NCBI GenBank assembly: GCA_905221605.1
Contig: CAJNDS010000335.1
Location: 706,910-770,909 of the forward strand
DNA length: 64,000 nt
Direction: 5' to 3'
Source: Symbiodinium natans
Taxonomy: Eukaryota > Sar > Dinophyceae > Suessiales > Symbiodiniaceae
Shown: positions 34,290 through 43,935 of the stretch, one piece after another
Numbering within the stretch: the first letter of the stretch is position 1
How the letters are laid out: each line of letters starts with the position of its first letter
Notes under the pieces: model-generated
The model's input: only the letters and a program-made list of their open reading frames with translations
Told to the model about the DNA's origin: nothing
The model's database searches: none
Made by a program: the position numbers and the translations under genes

Positions 34290-34445
34290 TGCTTGGAGGT
34301 TCAGGATACTTAGTAACCCAATAATTACTGTACTTAAAACCCAATGATAGCCATATTAGGGCACTTGAGGGGCTTATAAGTGGGGTTATCAGTACAGTTA
34401 TAATACTGTTATCATGGATTATTAAGTACCACGAACCTCCAAGTA
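34290..34445. mobile_element. Palindromic element family A inserted in TTTAGGG
   Basis: Left flank GGGTTTG then CTTGGAGGTTC; right end CACGAACCTCCAAG then TAGGGTTTCAGGG. These are the flanks expected for insertion at the TA of TTTAGGG with TA duplication and one change. ~156 bp. Confidence 0.8.
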
Positions 34446-34496
34446 GGGTTTCAGGGTTGAGGGTTTAGGGCGGTTTAGGGCTGAGGGATACAGGGA

Positions 34497-34590
34497 TACA
34501 GGGTTTAGGGTTTAGGGTTTAGGGTTTAGGGTTTAGGGTTTAGGGTTTAGGGTTTAGGGTTTAGGGTTTAGGGTTTAGGGTTTAGGGTTT
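34497..34590 (+). repeat. TTTAGGG array
   Basis: Thirteen units. Confidence 0.9.
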
Positions 34591-35370
34591 TTTTGGGCTG
34601 AGGCATTTGGGGTCTAGGGCTTCAAGCTCAAGATTTCGGGCTCAGGGCTTTAAGCCGCGATGTGGGGCTTTAGGATTTGGTGGAGGTTTGTGCCATGGAG
34701 ATTGCAGAAAAAACCAAAGAAACACTAATCCCAAACACCATAAGCACAAGAACCCTAAACCCTAAACCCTACATCCAAGGCCTTGCGCTAAGCCGCAAGC
34801 AGCCCCATGAGGGGGCAAACTCTCTAAACCCAAAATTCTAAACCCTAAAAACCTAAACCCCTAAAGCCATCAACCCTAAAACCCTCAAGCCGAGAAAACC
34901 AAACACCAAGCTAGAAAACTAAAACCCCCCCTAAACCGGGGAGGGGGGGGAGGGGGGTTTAGAACTGCTGACGGTTTGCAGCTGAGGGCTACGGCTTCAG
35001 AGTTGCGAGGCTCCCGAGCCCCCCTTTACTCTCTTACGTGTAGGGTTTAGGGTTTAGGGTTTAGGGTTTAGAGTTTAAATTAGGGTTTAGGGTTCAGGGT
35101 TTACACTTTGGGGTCTAGGCTGTAGAGTTTAGGGATTACGGTTTGTGCTGAGGGCTGGATCCCCACGGTTTAGGGTTCAGGGTTTTGGGTTTAGGGCTTA
35201 GGGCTTAGGCGGGCCCCACCCTAAACCCTAAACCCTAAACCCTAAATCGGTTTGGGGTTGCCCCTCCCTGAGATCGTCCCTGGGCCAAGTCAGGCCTTCT
35301 TTGGGCCAGCTCTGATTCGTAGGGTCTCGCCCCCCCCCCCCCCCCCCCCGCCCCCTCCCCAAACGGAGCG
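34591..35370. other. Mixed islands with a 20-C run
   Basis: Degenerate telomere-type DNA in both orientations, G-runs near 34940-34960, and 20 consecutive C at 35330-35349. No gene. Confidence 0.5.
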
Positions 35371-35735
35371 GTTTAGGGTTTAGGGTTTAGGGTTTAGGGT
35401 TTAGGGTTTAGGGTTTTAGGGTTTAGGGTTTGGGGCTTGGGGTTTGGGGATTTGGGGATTTGGGGATTTGGGGATTTGGGGATTTGGGGATTTGGGGATT
35501 TGGGGATTTGGGGTTTTGGGGTTTGGGGGCTTGGGTTTGGGGACTTGGGGGTTTGGGGCGGGTGATCCCACTGCGTTGCAGGCGAAGCCAGGCAGTGCAG
35601 AACCCTCAGTCCAACCCTCACACCCTCACACCTCGGAGTCTAGGGTTTAGGGTTTAGGGTTTAGGGTTTAGGGTTTAGGGTTTAGGGTTTGGGGTTTGGG
35701 GTTTGGGGTTTGGGGTTTGGGCTTTAGGGTTTCGG
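35371..35735 (+). repeat. TTTAGGG arrays with GGGGATTTG nonamers
   Basis: TTTAGGG at 35371-35430, about eight GGGGATTTG nonamers at ~35445-35515, an island at 35550-35640, then TTTAGGG/TTTGGGG at 35641-35735. Confidence 0.9.
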
Positions 35736-35782
35736 GTTTCGGGTTTCGGGGTGAAAAGGGATTTTAAAGGCTACAAATTTTG

Positions 35783-35837
35783 ACAAAGGCTTGAGGGCAA
35801 AGGCACGTAAAAGCTTGAAAATGCCCCTCAAGGCTTG
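35783..35837. other. Short inverted repeat
   Basis: ACAAAGGCTTGAGGGCA pairs with TGCCCCTCAAGGCTTGT. It lies in a 360-bp island (35735-36095) with no recognisable gene. Confidence 0.5.
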
Positions 35838-36292
35838 TAAAGACCAATAACGTGTATGAAGCCCTGGAAGGCTTAGAGGGCTCATAGTCCGAGACGCAAA
35901 TTAGAGGGTACTTGCTTATACTCTCCTTTTTTGGTCAAGGATATGTGTGTGTGGGGGTATGTTGAGTTATTCTTAGACATAAGGCTTTCAGGGGATCAGT
36001 GCTTGGGGTCAGGAATTTGCGCTGCAACTCTTTTATGGTTGAATGCAAGCCATGAAGGGTCCTAGGCCATGAAACGCTGAACCCTGACCATGGCAGAAGC
36101 GACAACCCTTAACCCTCAACCCTAAACCTTAAACCCTAAACCCTAAACCCTAAACCCCCTCTTTCTCCCTAGCTTCCGCAAAGCTCCAGCAGTGTCTCGA
36201 GGACTTGCGAGGCCGAATTCGCGCCGTCGTTTCGGTTAACCAGGAAGACTGCAACCACCTCGGCAGCGAAGTTTTCTAAGCTTCGAGAGTCA

Positions 36293-36368
36293 GGGTTTAG
36301 GGTTTAGGGTTTAGGGTTTAGGGTTTAGGGTTTAGGGTTTAGGGTTTAGGGTTTAGGGTTTAGGGTTG
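36293..36368 (+). repeat. TTTAGGG array
   Basis: Ten units. A CCCTAAA tract of opposite orientation lies at 36105-36155. Confidence 0.9.
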
Positions 36369-36396
36369 AGGGCTGAGGGCTGAGGGGGACTGGAGA

Positions 36397-36490
36397 CCTA
36401 AGGGTCCAATGTACCTGAACATGGAATACTTCGGGGGCCTTCAAGGACCTGGGGCCCAAGTATATAACTATGGGGTACATGGACCTTAGG
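36397..36490. mobile_element. Palindromic element (single copy seen)
   Basis: CCTAAGGGTCCAATGTACC at the left pairs with GGGGTACATGGACCTTAGG at the right. 94 bp, between two TTTAGGG arrays, no coding capacity. Confidence 0.45.
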
Positions 36491-36517
36491 GGTAAGGGCT
36501 TATCAACCATAGCATCG

Positions 36518-36968
36518 AGGGTTGAGGGTTGAGGGTTGAGGGTTTAGGGTTTAGGGTTTAGGGTTTAGGGTTTAGGGTTTAGGGTTTAGGGTTTAGGGTT
36601 TAGGGTTTAGGGTTTAGGGTTTAGGGTTTAGGGCTTTGAAGCAACTTTCTTTCTCCACAGGGTGGAGAGCTCTCTGGATCTCATCCCGAAGCCAGTTCCC
36701 CCCCCCCAAACAAAAACACATGTGTATAGTTATGTCAGAAAATAATAGAAAAAATAGAAAAAAAACTAACCAACAAAACTGAACACAAATCTTGCGTGGC
36801 TGGAGTTCTGGGGACACGTCCGCTCTGCAACTCAGGTGTGCTGGGAAAGTAGTTCTTATAGGGAGTGGTAAGTTTTGGGTCCTAGACCCTAAACCCTAAA
36901 CCCTAAACCCTAAACCCTAAACCCTAGACCCTAGACCCTAGACCCTAGACCCTAGACCCTAGACCCTA
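36518..36968. repeat. TTTAGGG array, island, CCCTAAA/CCCTAGA array
   Basis: TTTAGGG at 36518-36634, a unique island at 36635-36880, CCCTAAA then seven consecutive CCCTAGA at ~36924-36968. Confidence 0.85.
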
Positions 36969-37111
36969 GGCTTAGGCGTCCATGCGTCGCGGCCCAGTGG
37001 CCGGGCGTGGCGCTGCCACCCGTAGGGCAAAGCTGCCGTTGGAAGCCACGTGGCCTGCTTCTGCTAAAGGGATCCCTCGTAACAGGTATAGGGGTTTGGG
37101 GTTGAGGGTTT

Positions 37112-37203
37112 ATATAGGGTTTAGGGTTTAGGGTTTAGGGTTTAGGGTTTAGGGTTTAGGGTTTAGGGTTTAGGGTTTAGGGTTTAGGGTTTAGGGTTTA
37201 GGG
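37112..37203 (+). repeat. TTTAGGG array
   Basis: Twelve or thirteen units ending directly at a family A element. Confidence 0.9.
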
Positions 37204-37204
37204 A

Positions 37205-37338
37205 TACTTGGAGCTTCATAGTACTTCGTAACCCAATTATAACTGTACTTATAACCAAATAATAACCATATGAGGGCACTTGAAGGGCTTATAAGTGGGT
37301 GTTAAGTGCACCTTTATTTGGGTTATAAGTACCATGAG
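37205..37338. mobile_element. Palindromic element family A (right end lost)
   Basis: TACTTGGAGCTTCATAGTACTT begins 2 bp after TTTAGGGA. The right arm reaches ATAAGTACCATGA and then diverges before CCTCCAAG. Confidence 0.75.
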
Positions 37339-37496
37339 GAGATAGGAAGAAGTGTTTAGGGCTTCAACTCAAAAATTAAGATGCTGCTTTCCTGCTTCTG
37401 CCCCTCATAAGAGTTTGAAACACGAACTCTTTCCGGAAAAATCGAGGTAGCACCTCTGCCGGTTCACCCTCCATCCCCACGTTCGCCCACTCCAAA

Positions 37497-37698
37497 CCCT
37501 AAACCCGAAACCCCAAAGCCCTAACCCTAAACCCTAAAACCCTAAAACACAACATCCTAAAACCCTAAACCCTAAAACCCTAAACCCTAAACCCTAAACC
37601 CTAAACCCTAAAACCCTAAACCCTGAACCCTAAAACACTAAACCCTAAACCCTAAAACCCTAAACCCTAAACCCTAAACCCTAAAACCCTAAGCCCTA
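37497..37698. repeat. Mixed CCCTAAA/CCCTAAAA array
   Basis: Heptamers and octamers interspersed over about 200 bp. Confidence 0.85.
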
Positions 37699-37805
37699 CA
37701 CCCCAAAATGCCAAATGCCGAGGACCAGGGCTTCATGCTGTGAAAGGTTTGGAGGCTGAGCGCCTTGTCCCCGTTGACCACCAGGCCTTGGCAAAGCATT
37801 TCATG

Positions 37806-38098
37806 GGTTTCGGGTTTAGGGTTTAGGGTTTCGGGTTTAGGGTTTAGGGTTTAGGGTTTAGGGTTTAGGGGTTTAGGGTTTAGGGTTTAGGTTTAGGGTT
37901 TAGGGGTTAGGGGTTAGGGGTTAGGGGTTAGGGGTTAGGGGTTAGGGGTTAGGGGTTAGGGTTAGGGGTTAGGGGTTAGGATTAGGGTTAGGGGTTAGGG
38001 GGTTAGGGGTTAGGGTTTTAGGGTTAGGGGTTAGGGGTTTAGGGGTTAGGATTAGGGGTAGGGGTTAGGGGTAGGGTTAGGGTTTAGGGTTTAGGGTT
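37806..38098 (+). repeat. TTTAGGG then TTAGGGG array
   Basis: TTTAGGG to ~37890, then about 20 heptamers mostly TTAGGGG, a permuted telomere-like motif with T and G counts exchanged. Confidence 0.9.
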
Positions 38099-38442
38099 GA
38101 GGTTTTAGAGCGTTAGGGTTTAGTATAACAATAATAATCATATAAAATGCAATAATATAACTTCCAAATGATATAGTTAATAATATAGTGTAACAGCATA
38201 AGAATAGAAAAACATAACCGCATGACAACACCAATGGCAATAGCATTTCATAGTTCAAAAGTTCCAGCAGAATAGTAGAAAAAAAACTGAAGAAGTGACT
38301 GATTCCATCATTGAAGAACAGACTAGAATAAGATAACAGTTAAAACAATAGAGAGTAGTAGAATGAAAAATACAGAGCACAACCATAATCTATCATGTGA
38401 TGAAAGTTTCTGTCCATATAGTACTAATATACACCAATCGTT
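38099..38442. other. AT-rich island
   Basis: About 280 bp with AT content well above the surroundings and no TTTAGGG. No gene recognised. Confidence 0.45.
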
Positions 38443-38535
38443 TGGGATACTCCCCCTTAAACAGTCCCTTTATGGGACTATACTGGGGGGTACTATAACC
38501 CCATTTCGGACGGATAGTATACGGGGGAACATCCG
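38443..38535. mobile_element. Palindromic element family C (degraded)
   Basis: TTGGGATACTCCCCCTTAAACAG at the left; AGTATACGGGGGAACATCC at the right. Matches the termini of the copies at 50131 and 56229. Confidence 0.6.
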
Positions 38536-38544
38536 AACCGTGAT

Positions 38545-39065
38545 CCTAAACCCTAAACCCTAAACTCTAAACCCCAAGCCCGAAGCCCTAAACCCTGAAC
38601 CCTAAACCCGAAACCCAAACCCCAAACCCTAAACCCTAAACAGGGGGAACTATTCAGACTAACACACACAAAAAGTCGCATTACCTCTCCCTTCCTGCTG
38701 TACTCTTAGCACCCGCCTCGGACAGCGATGTTTAACAAAGTGCACTGCAAAACCCCCAAAACCCCAAACCCTAAACTCAAATCCTAAACCCTAACCCTAG
38801 TAAACCCTAAACCCTTAACCCTAAATCCGAAACCCTAACCCCTAATAACCCGAAACCCTAAACCCTCACAGCCCATCCTTCCCGACCGCCCCCACGGCAT
38901 GGCTCCGAAAAACTCCGGGCCTACCACTGGTTAGCTTCAGACCCCCGTAGGGTTTAGGGTTTAGGGTTTAGGGTTTAGGGTTTAGGGTTTATTTTAGTGT
39001 TTAAAGTTTAGGGTTTAGGTTTAGGGTTTAGGGTTCAGTCTAGGGTTTAGGTTTAGGGTTGCTCT
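38545..39065. repeat. Short CCCTAAA and TTTAGGG tracts
   Basis: CCCTAAA at 38545-38640 and 38755-38870; TTTAGGG at 38950-39060. About 100 bp of unique DNA lies between the CCCTAAA tracts. Confidence 0.8.
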
Positions 39066-39424
39066 TTAGGACCCCTGTAAAAACTCTTCCTGTATCCATT
39101 GTTTTAATGCCTTGTTGTGTTAATGCATCCTTAACATTGTCAATGTTACCCCCCTATGGCCAAGATGAAGGCTTGCTTTTTCTTGTTTGGTTTTTTTGGG
39201 GGGGGGGGGGGGGGGGTTCTTAAGCAAATAGCAGTCTGGGGGCATCGGCGCGGGTGATATGCTAGACCAAGCCACGCATGGGGTTTGAGGGAAGCATGTT
39301 TTATGTCCGACGCCCAGTGGCGCGGGATGTGACGTGCCCACCCCGACTTCGGTAAGGGTTGGCATTGCGAGCCGTCCAGAGTGAAGCTAACACAGAGGAA
39401 CTACGAGAATGTCCCCAGGTCGCA
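39066..39424. other. Unique DNA with 19-G run and a family D end
   Basis: G-run at 39198-39216, followed directly by GGTTCTTAAGCAAATAGCAG, which matches one terminus of the palindromic element at 49706. Confidence 0.5.
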
Positions 39425-39640
39425 TCAACCATATGTCGTGTGCAGATCCCGATGGCGAAGCATCCGAGCTGTCTCATCTCCAAAAGCCCAATGCAAAGTC
39501 GAAGCGAGTGACGCTGTAAAGCACATGTGGAGATGTGCAATTTGAGCTTGCCACTGCTGTTGACACATTTGCTGGACAGGCAAACTCGTATCATCAACCA
39601 AGGGCAAGAACTTGGCAGAAGTGAAGAAGTTGCCCTGTGG
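39425..39640 (-). other. Coding-like frame downstream of copy 2
   Basis: A minus frame reading …KFLPLVDDTSLPVQQMCQQQ… to a stop at 39425 has protein-like composition. It starts beside the decayed RCC1-like unit, in a different frame, with no ATG start. Copy 1 has no matching DNA here. Unknown; possibly an exon or relic of a different gene. Confidence 0.25.
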
Positions 39641-39745
39641 ACCTGGCGTACATCCAACAGCTGACACTGCACGAGTCTGTGCTCCAAGCCACTGTCAGCA
39701 TTGCCTCATGTTACAACAGACCCATCACCCAAATGTCACTAAAAA
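39620..39745 (-). pseudogene. Decayed 11th RCC1-like repeat downstream of copy 2
   Basis: Minus-strand DNA after the last intact unit still encodes, in the shifted repeat frame, LGDGSVV then a stop in place of T-W, followed by EHRLVQCQLLDVRQVHRAT, which resembles unit 1 (SSLVQCHLKDVQQIHAT). The same decay occurs next to copy 1. Confidence 0.7.
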
Positions 39746-41231
39746 ACCATCTCATGCTTTGATTCTGCTGCACGTCCTTCAGCTGACCTTGCACAGCACG
39801 ACTGTCGCCGCCGCAGTTAGGATAGCCCCAGGTCACAAGAGACGCATCGTCCAGAACGGCAGCAAAGGCATAATGGTTGCCTTGGATCCGTTGTACAGCC
39901 TTCAGCTGATCTTGCACGTCACGACCGTCGGCAGCAAAGCCAATATCACCCCAGGTCACAGCAGACCCATCACCCAGAACAGCAGCAAAACCATAATGAA
40001 AGCTAGCTTGGATATCGAGCACGTCCTTCAGCTGACCTTGCACACCACTGCTGTCGCCACCAACCCACGCATTGCCCCAGGTCACAACGGACCCATCGCC
40101 CCGAATGGCAGCGAAAGCAGAGCTGGTAGCTTGGATCTTCTGCACATCCTTTAGCTGGCCTTGCACAGCACTGCTGTGGCCACCACCATCAGCATCCCCC
40201 CAGGTCACAACAGACCCATCGCCCAGAATGGCTGCAAACGCCACGTCAGTAGCTTGGATCTGCTGCACGTTTATCAGCTGATCTTGCACATCACTGCTGT
40301 TGCCGCCATGGTGGACATCTCCCCAGGCTACGGCAGACCCATCGCCCAGAATGGCTGCAAAGGCAAATTCGCTAGCCTGGATGTGCTGCACGGCCTTCAG
40401 CTGTTCTTGCACATCACTGCTGTCGCCACCCAGGTCAGCATGGCCCCAAGTCACAACAGACCCGTCACCCAGAATGGCAGCAAACGCCACGTCAGTAGCT
40501 TGGATCTGCTGCACGTCCTTCAGCTTATGTTGCACATCACTGCTGTCGCCGCCAAAGCGAGCATTACCCCAAGTCACGACGGACCCATCGCCCCGAATGG
40601 CAGCGAAAGCTGCGCTGGTAGCTTGGATCTTCTGCACATCCTTTAGCTGACCTTGCACGGCAATGCTGTCGCCGCCAGCATCGGCGTTGCCCCAGGTCAC
40701 AACAGACCCATCGCCCAGAATGGCAGCAAAAGCCTTCTCAGTAGCTTGGATCTGCTGCACGTTTGTCAGCTCATCTTGCACCTCATCGCTGCTGCCGCCA
40801 TGGTAACGATCTCCCCAGGTCACAACAGACCCATCGCCCAGAATGGCAGCAAAAGCGTACATGGTAGCGTGGATCTGCTGCACGTCCTTTAGATGACATT
40901 GCACCAGACTGCTGTCGCCACCACTGTCAGCAGAGCCCCAGGTCACAACACACCCATCGCCCAGAATGGCCGCAAAAGCAAAATGGCTGCCTTGAAGCTG
41001 AGTGCTGCCAGTCTGCAAGGTCAGAGAATCGCCATTCCGCAGCCTACATTGCTGAAGCGTGGCGGCTCCGTGCAGAACGTGACCCGAGGAGTCCAAGAGC
41101 CTGCCCCTGCCAACTGTCAAAGTCTTCTGTGCTCTGCTCCGCAAAGAGTCTACGGATTCATCCAAGCTTGCTTCCAGTGAAGCCGACCTGCCGCTTAGCA
41201 GGCTCACCTCAATCGTAAGGGGCAGGATCAT
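39711..41231 (-). CDS. Ubiquitin-like domain plus ten RCC1-like repeats, copy 2
   Basis: A single-exon protein of 506 residues from ATG 41231. It starts MILPLTIEVSLLSG, and homology to copy 1 begins at PLTIEV, so the first codons differ. The ubiquitin-like region is residues ~4-73; ten 41-residue FAAILGDGSVVTWG units follow from ~84. Conserved Gly-Asp-Gly and Trp-Gly in each unit fit RCC1-like blade repeats. Soluble, no HECT or kinase domain, so a binding role is inferred. Same strand as copy 1 and ~25 kb away. The intact frame through ten units in both copies suggests selection or recent duplication. The upstream flank is degenerate TTTAGGG/TTGAGGG. Confidence 0.85.
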   Translation of the reverse strand: MILPLTIEVSLLSGRSASLEASLDESVDSLRSRAQKTLTVGRGRLLDSSGHVLHGAATLQQCRLRNGDSLTLQTGSTQLQGSHFAFAAILGDGCVVTWGSADSGGDSSLVQCHLKDVQQIHATMYAFAAILGDGSVVTWGDRYHGGSSDEVQDELTNVQQIQATEKAFAAILGDGSVVTWGNADAGGDSIAVQGQLKDVQKIQATSAAFAAIRGDGSVVTWGNARFGGDSSDVQHKLKDVQQIQATDVAFAAILGDGSVVTWGHADLGGDSSDVQEQLKAVQHIQASEFAFAAILGDGSAVAWGDVHHGGNSSDVQDQLINVQQIQATDVAFAAILGDGSVVTWGDADGGGHSSAVQGQLKDVQKIQATSSAFAAIRGDGSVVTWGNAWVGGDSSGVQGQLKDVLDIQASFHYGFAAVLGDGSAVTWGDIGFAADGRDVQDQLKAVQRIQGNHYAFAAVLDDASLVTWGYPNCGGDSRAVQGQLKDVQQNQSMRWFFSDIWVMGLL

Positions 41232-41506
41232 GGTGCCGTATAGACCCGGTCTAGAGTTGAGGGTTTAGGGTTGAGGGTCTAGGGCTTAGGGGTTGGGATT
41301 TAGGGTTGTGGGTTCCGGGTCTTGGTGCTGAGGGTGTGGGGGTTGAGGGGGAAAGTGCTTCCGGTTTGGGCTTATGGGATTGAGGGGCTTCAAAGTTTAG
41401 AGCAGAAGTCTTGCGGATGTGGGGATTCAGGGCATAAACATGTAACAGTGGCCATGGACGTGAAGAAGGACTGTGGCTGGGCGTGGGAGTGTCCCGAAAC
41501 GGTAAG
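41232..41506. other. Degenerate telomere-like flank and unique DNA
   Basis: TTGAGGG/TTTAGGG-like units at 41255-41350 then unique sequence. Open frames on both strands continue into the next repeat and are not genes. Confidence 0.5.
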
Positions 41507-41715
41507 AGTGTTTTTTTTTTTGTTGCGGGTGCTTTTTTGCTGTGGGTGCGGGGGCGCGTTTTTTTTTTTGCTGCGGGTGCGGGGGCGCGTTTTTTTTTTG
41601 CTGCGGGTGCGGGGGGCGCGTTTTCTTTTTTGCTGCGGGTGCGGGGGCGCGTTTTTTTTTCTGTTGCGGGTGCCGTGGGGGCGCCTTTTTTTTTGCTGCA
41701 GGTGCGGAGCGTTTT
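41507..41715. repeat. ~33-38-bp minisatellite (T-run plus GCTGCGGGTGCGGGGGCGCG)
   Basis: Six or seven units, each with an 8-12 T run followed by TGCTGCGGGTGCGGGGGCGC. The Lys/Pro/Ala-rich minus frames arise from this repeat. Confidence 0.9.
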
Positions 41716-41734
41716 TGCTGTTTTCTCCATATTT

Positions 41735-42245
41735 TACTATGAAAACCTTTATTTTCTCTAATTTTCAATAGGAAAACCTCTTTCTCCTCTATATTTGAAT
41801 AGGAAAACCTCTTTCTTCTCTATATTTGAATATGAAAACCTCTATTTTCTCTACATTTAGCATGAAAACCTCTAGTTTTTCTAATTTCTCTATACTTCAA
41901 TTCGAAAACCTCTATTTCTCTCTATTTTATAACTAAAACCTCTATTTCTCCTTCCTCGTGAAATAAAGGGAAAAAGTCTGAAAATACTGACAAAATAAGA
42001 AACTATAGAACAATAGAGGTTTTCGCTATACAATATAGAGAAATTAGATGCTTCCTATGACAACATAGAGGAAATAGAGGCTTTCATACGAAAATATAGC
42101 GAGAATACAAAGTGTTTTCATATTAAAATGTAGAGGTCTTGATATTCAAATATAGAGAATAAAGGTTTTCATGTTCAAATGTTAAGACAATGGAGGTTTG
42201 CCTATTCAGAGACAGAGAAAATAATGGGCTTCCTAACACAAGCTC
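41735..42245. repeat. Inverted ~36-bp AT-rich minisatellite
   Basis: 41735-41955 repeats GAAAACCTCTATTTCTCTAT-like units. 41995-42245 carries the same unit reverse-complemented (ATAGAGAAATAGAGGTTTTC-like). The two arms flank a ~40-bp centre, making a large imperfect palindrome. Confidence 0.75.
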
Positions 42246-42363
42246 TATTTTCTCGATTCTGAACAAAGAAGACGTTTATATCTCTATTTTTAAACGGAAA
42301 ACTCAACTTCCACCATAAGGTCTGAATTTTCGTAGAAAAGCAGGCATATATTCCCTCTTTCTT

Positions 42364-42569
42364 CAGGGGGTTGGGGGCTGCGCAGACCGCCGCATTTGAA
42401 AACACAATGCTCGCATCATGGGTTTGGAAGGGATTCGTAAGCTTTGAAGCAGGCTTGCCGGCTAAAAGAAGCGGGGGGGTTGGGGGGGGCGCAGCCCCCC
42501 CCATTTGCAAACACAATGCTCGCATCATCATGGGTTTGGAAGGGATTCGTATGATTGAAGCAAGTTTGC
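42364..42569. repeat. ~109-bp direct duplication running into the gap
   Basis: ACACAATGCTCGCATCATGG with flanks at 42394-42459 recurs at 42504-42569, together with a preceding GC/G-rich stretch. The second copy is cut by the N run, so more units may be hidden. Confidence 0.8.
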
Positions 42570-42669
42570 NNNNNNNNNNNNNNNNNNNNNNNNNNNNNNN
42601 NNNNNNNNNNNNNNNNNNNNNNNNNNNNNNNNNNNNNNNNNNNNNNNNNNNNNNNNNNNNNNNNNNNNN
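42570..42669. other. Assembly gap, 100 N
   Basis: Exactly 100 N, the usual placeholder for a gap of unknown size. Confidence 0.98.
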
Positions 42670-42670
42670 T

Positions 42671-42800
42671 TTACGCGCTCGAACGGCTTCGTGCCTACAA
42701 AACACCCCAACAGCAGGACCCCGAATGCCCTTAAGGGCATTCGGGGTCTTGCTTTTGGGGGTTTCGTGGGCACGCAAGCGTTCAAGCACATACAATCGGC
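42671..42800. other. Long inverted repeat with perfect 32-bp palindrome
   Basis: 42717-42748 is a perfect palindrome (arm GACCCCGAATGCCC, centre TTAA). Imperfect pairing extends about 55 bp each side (CGTGCCTACAAAACACCCCA against its counterpart). No gene identified. Confidence 0.85.
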
Positions 42801-43004
42801 GTGTTTAAGGGGGTTTTGGATGGCCTGGGGGAGGCCGCTGATTCTCATGATGCTCCCTTTCCTGGGTCCCAAAAGGCTTCCCAAGCCCAAAAACACGTGT
42901 TTACAGCGTTTTCTGAAGGTTTTTCGAAGGCAAAACGCATGCTTAGAATGTCTTTTGGGCTCCCAAACCAACCCCAATGATGCTCCTGATGCGGGTGCGT
43001 GCGT

Positions 43005-43025
43005 GCGCGCGCGCGCGCGGGCGGG

Positions 43026-43087
<62 letters not shown>

Positions 43088-43650
43088 GGGGGGGACGAAG
43101 GCAGGAGAAAGAGACACAGAGAGAAGGAGACGAAAAATGAAATAGAGAAAGGAAAAGAAACAGAGAAAGAGAAAGAGAAGGAGAAAGGAGAAAAGAGAAA
43201 CGAGAAAAGAGAAAAGAGAAAGAGAAAGAGAAAGAAAAAGAGAAAGAGAAAGAGACAGAGAAGGAGAAAGAGAATCCGAAAGAGAAAGAGAAAGAGGAAA
43301 GACAAAAGAGAAAAGAGAAAGAGAAAGAGAAAGAAAAGAACCAGAGAAAGAGAAGGAGAAGGAGAAAGAGGAAGATGAAGAGAAAGATAAAAAGACAGAG
43401 AATAAAGAGAAAGAGAAACAAAAAAATGTCAAGAGAAAGAGAAATGAAAACAAGGACGCGGAGGAGAATAACAAGAAAGAAAAACAAAAAGATAAACAGA
43501 AAGAGGAAATAAGGAAGCGCAGGAGAAGTAAGAGGAGAAAGAGAAAGACAGAGAAAAAGAAACACTGGCAAGTAGAGAGAGGAAGGAACAAAGACATAAA
43601 AAAACCACGCGAGAGAGCGAGAGGAGAGAGACAAAGACAAAGGACAAATA
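43005..43650. repeat. GC run, 60-G run and ~560-bp polypurine tract
   Basis: (GC)n at 43005-43018, 60 consecutive G at 43027-43086, then GA/GAAA-rich DNA with very few pyrimidines to ~43650. The Lys/Arg/Glu-rich plus and Ser/Phe/Leu-rich minus frames reflect composition only. Confidence 0.9.
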
Positions 43651-43935
43651 AAAGGGAAAGAGAAGACAGTGCCAAGGTTCAAGGTTTCGTGCTTTGGGGG
43701 GGCGGGGGCCGGCCCGTGCCGCTAGGCCTGAAATTTAGGGTTTAGGCATTGGCTTTTCCCTAGACATTGAACCCTAAACAACTTGGGCAGGGGATGGGGG
43801 GGGGGAGGTTCTTTGTGACCAAAACCGGCTGGCCGCCAAAACAGCTCGCAACCCCCAGGATTTAGGATATAGGCAGAGGGCTTTGGGTTTAGGGCTTGGA
43901 GTTTCAACCCTAAACCCAAAAGCCCAAAACTTCAA

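Noticed and set aside
39612-41180. Plus-strand frames opposite the second UBL/RCC1 gene
   Set aside because: Same shadow effect.
41251-41771. Lys/Pro/Ala-rich histone- or AlgP-like frames
   Set aside because: They translate a T-run/GC minisatellite in several frames at once.
42528-43682. 384-codon minus-strand frame rich in Ser/Phe/Leu and Pro
   Set aside because: It runs through polypurine DNA, the 60-G run and the N gap, so openness is compositional.
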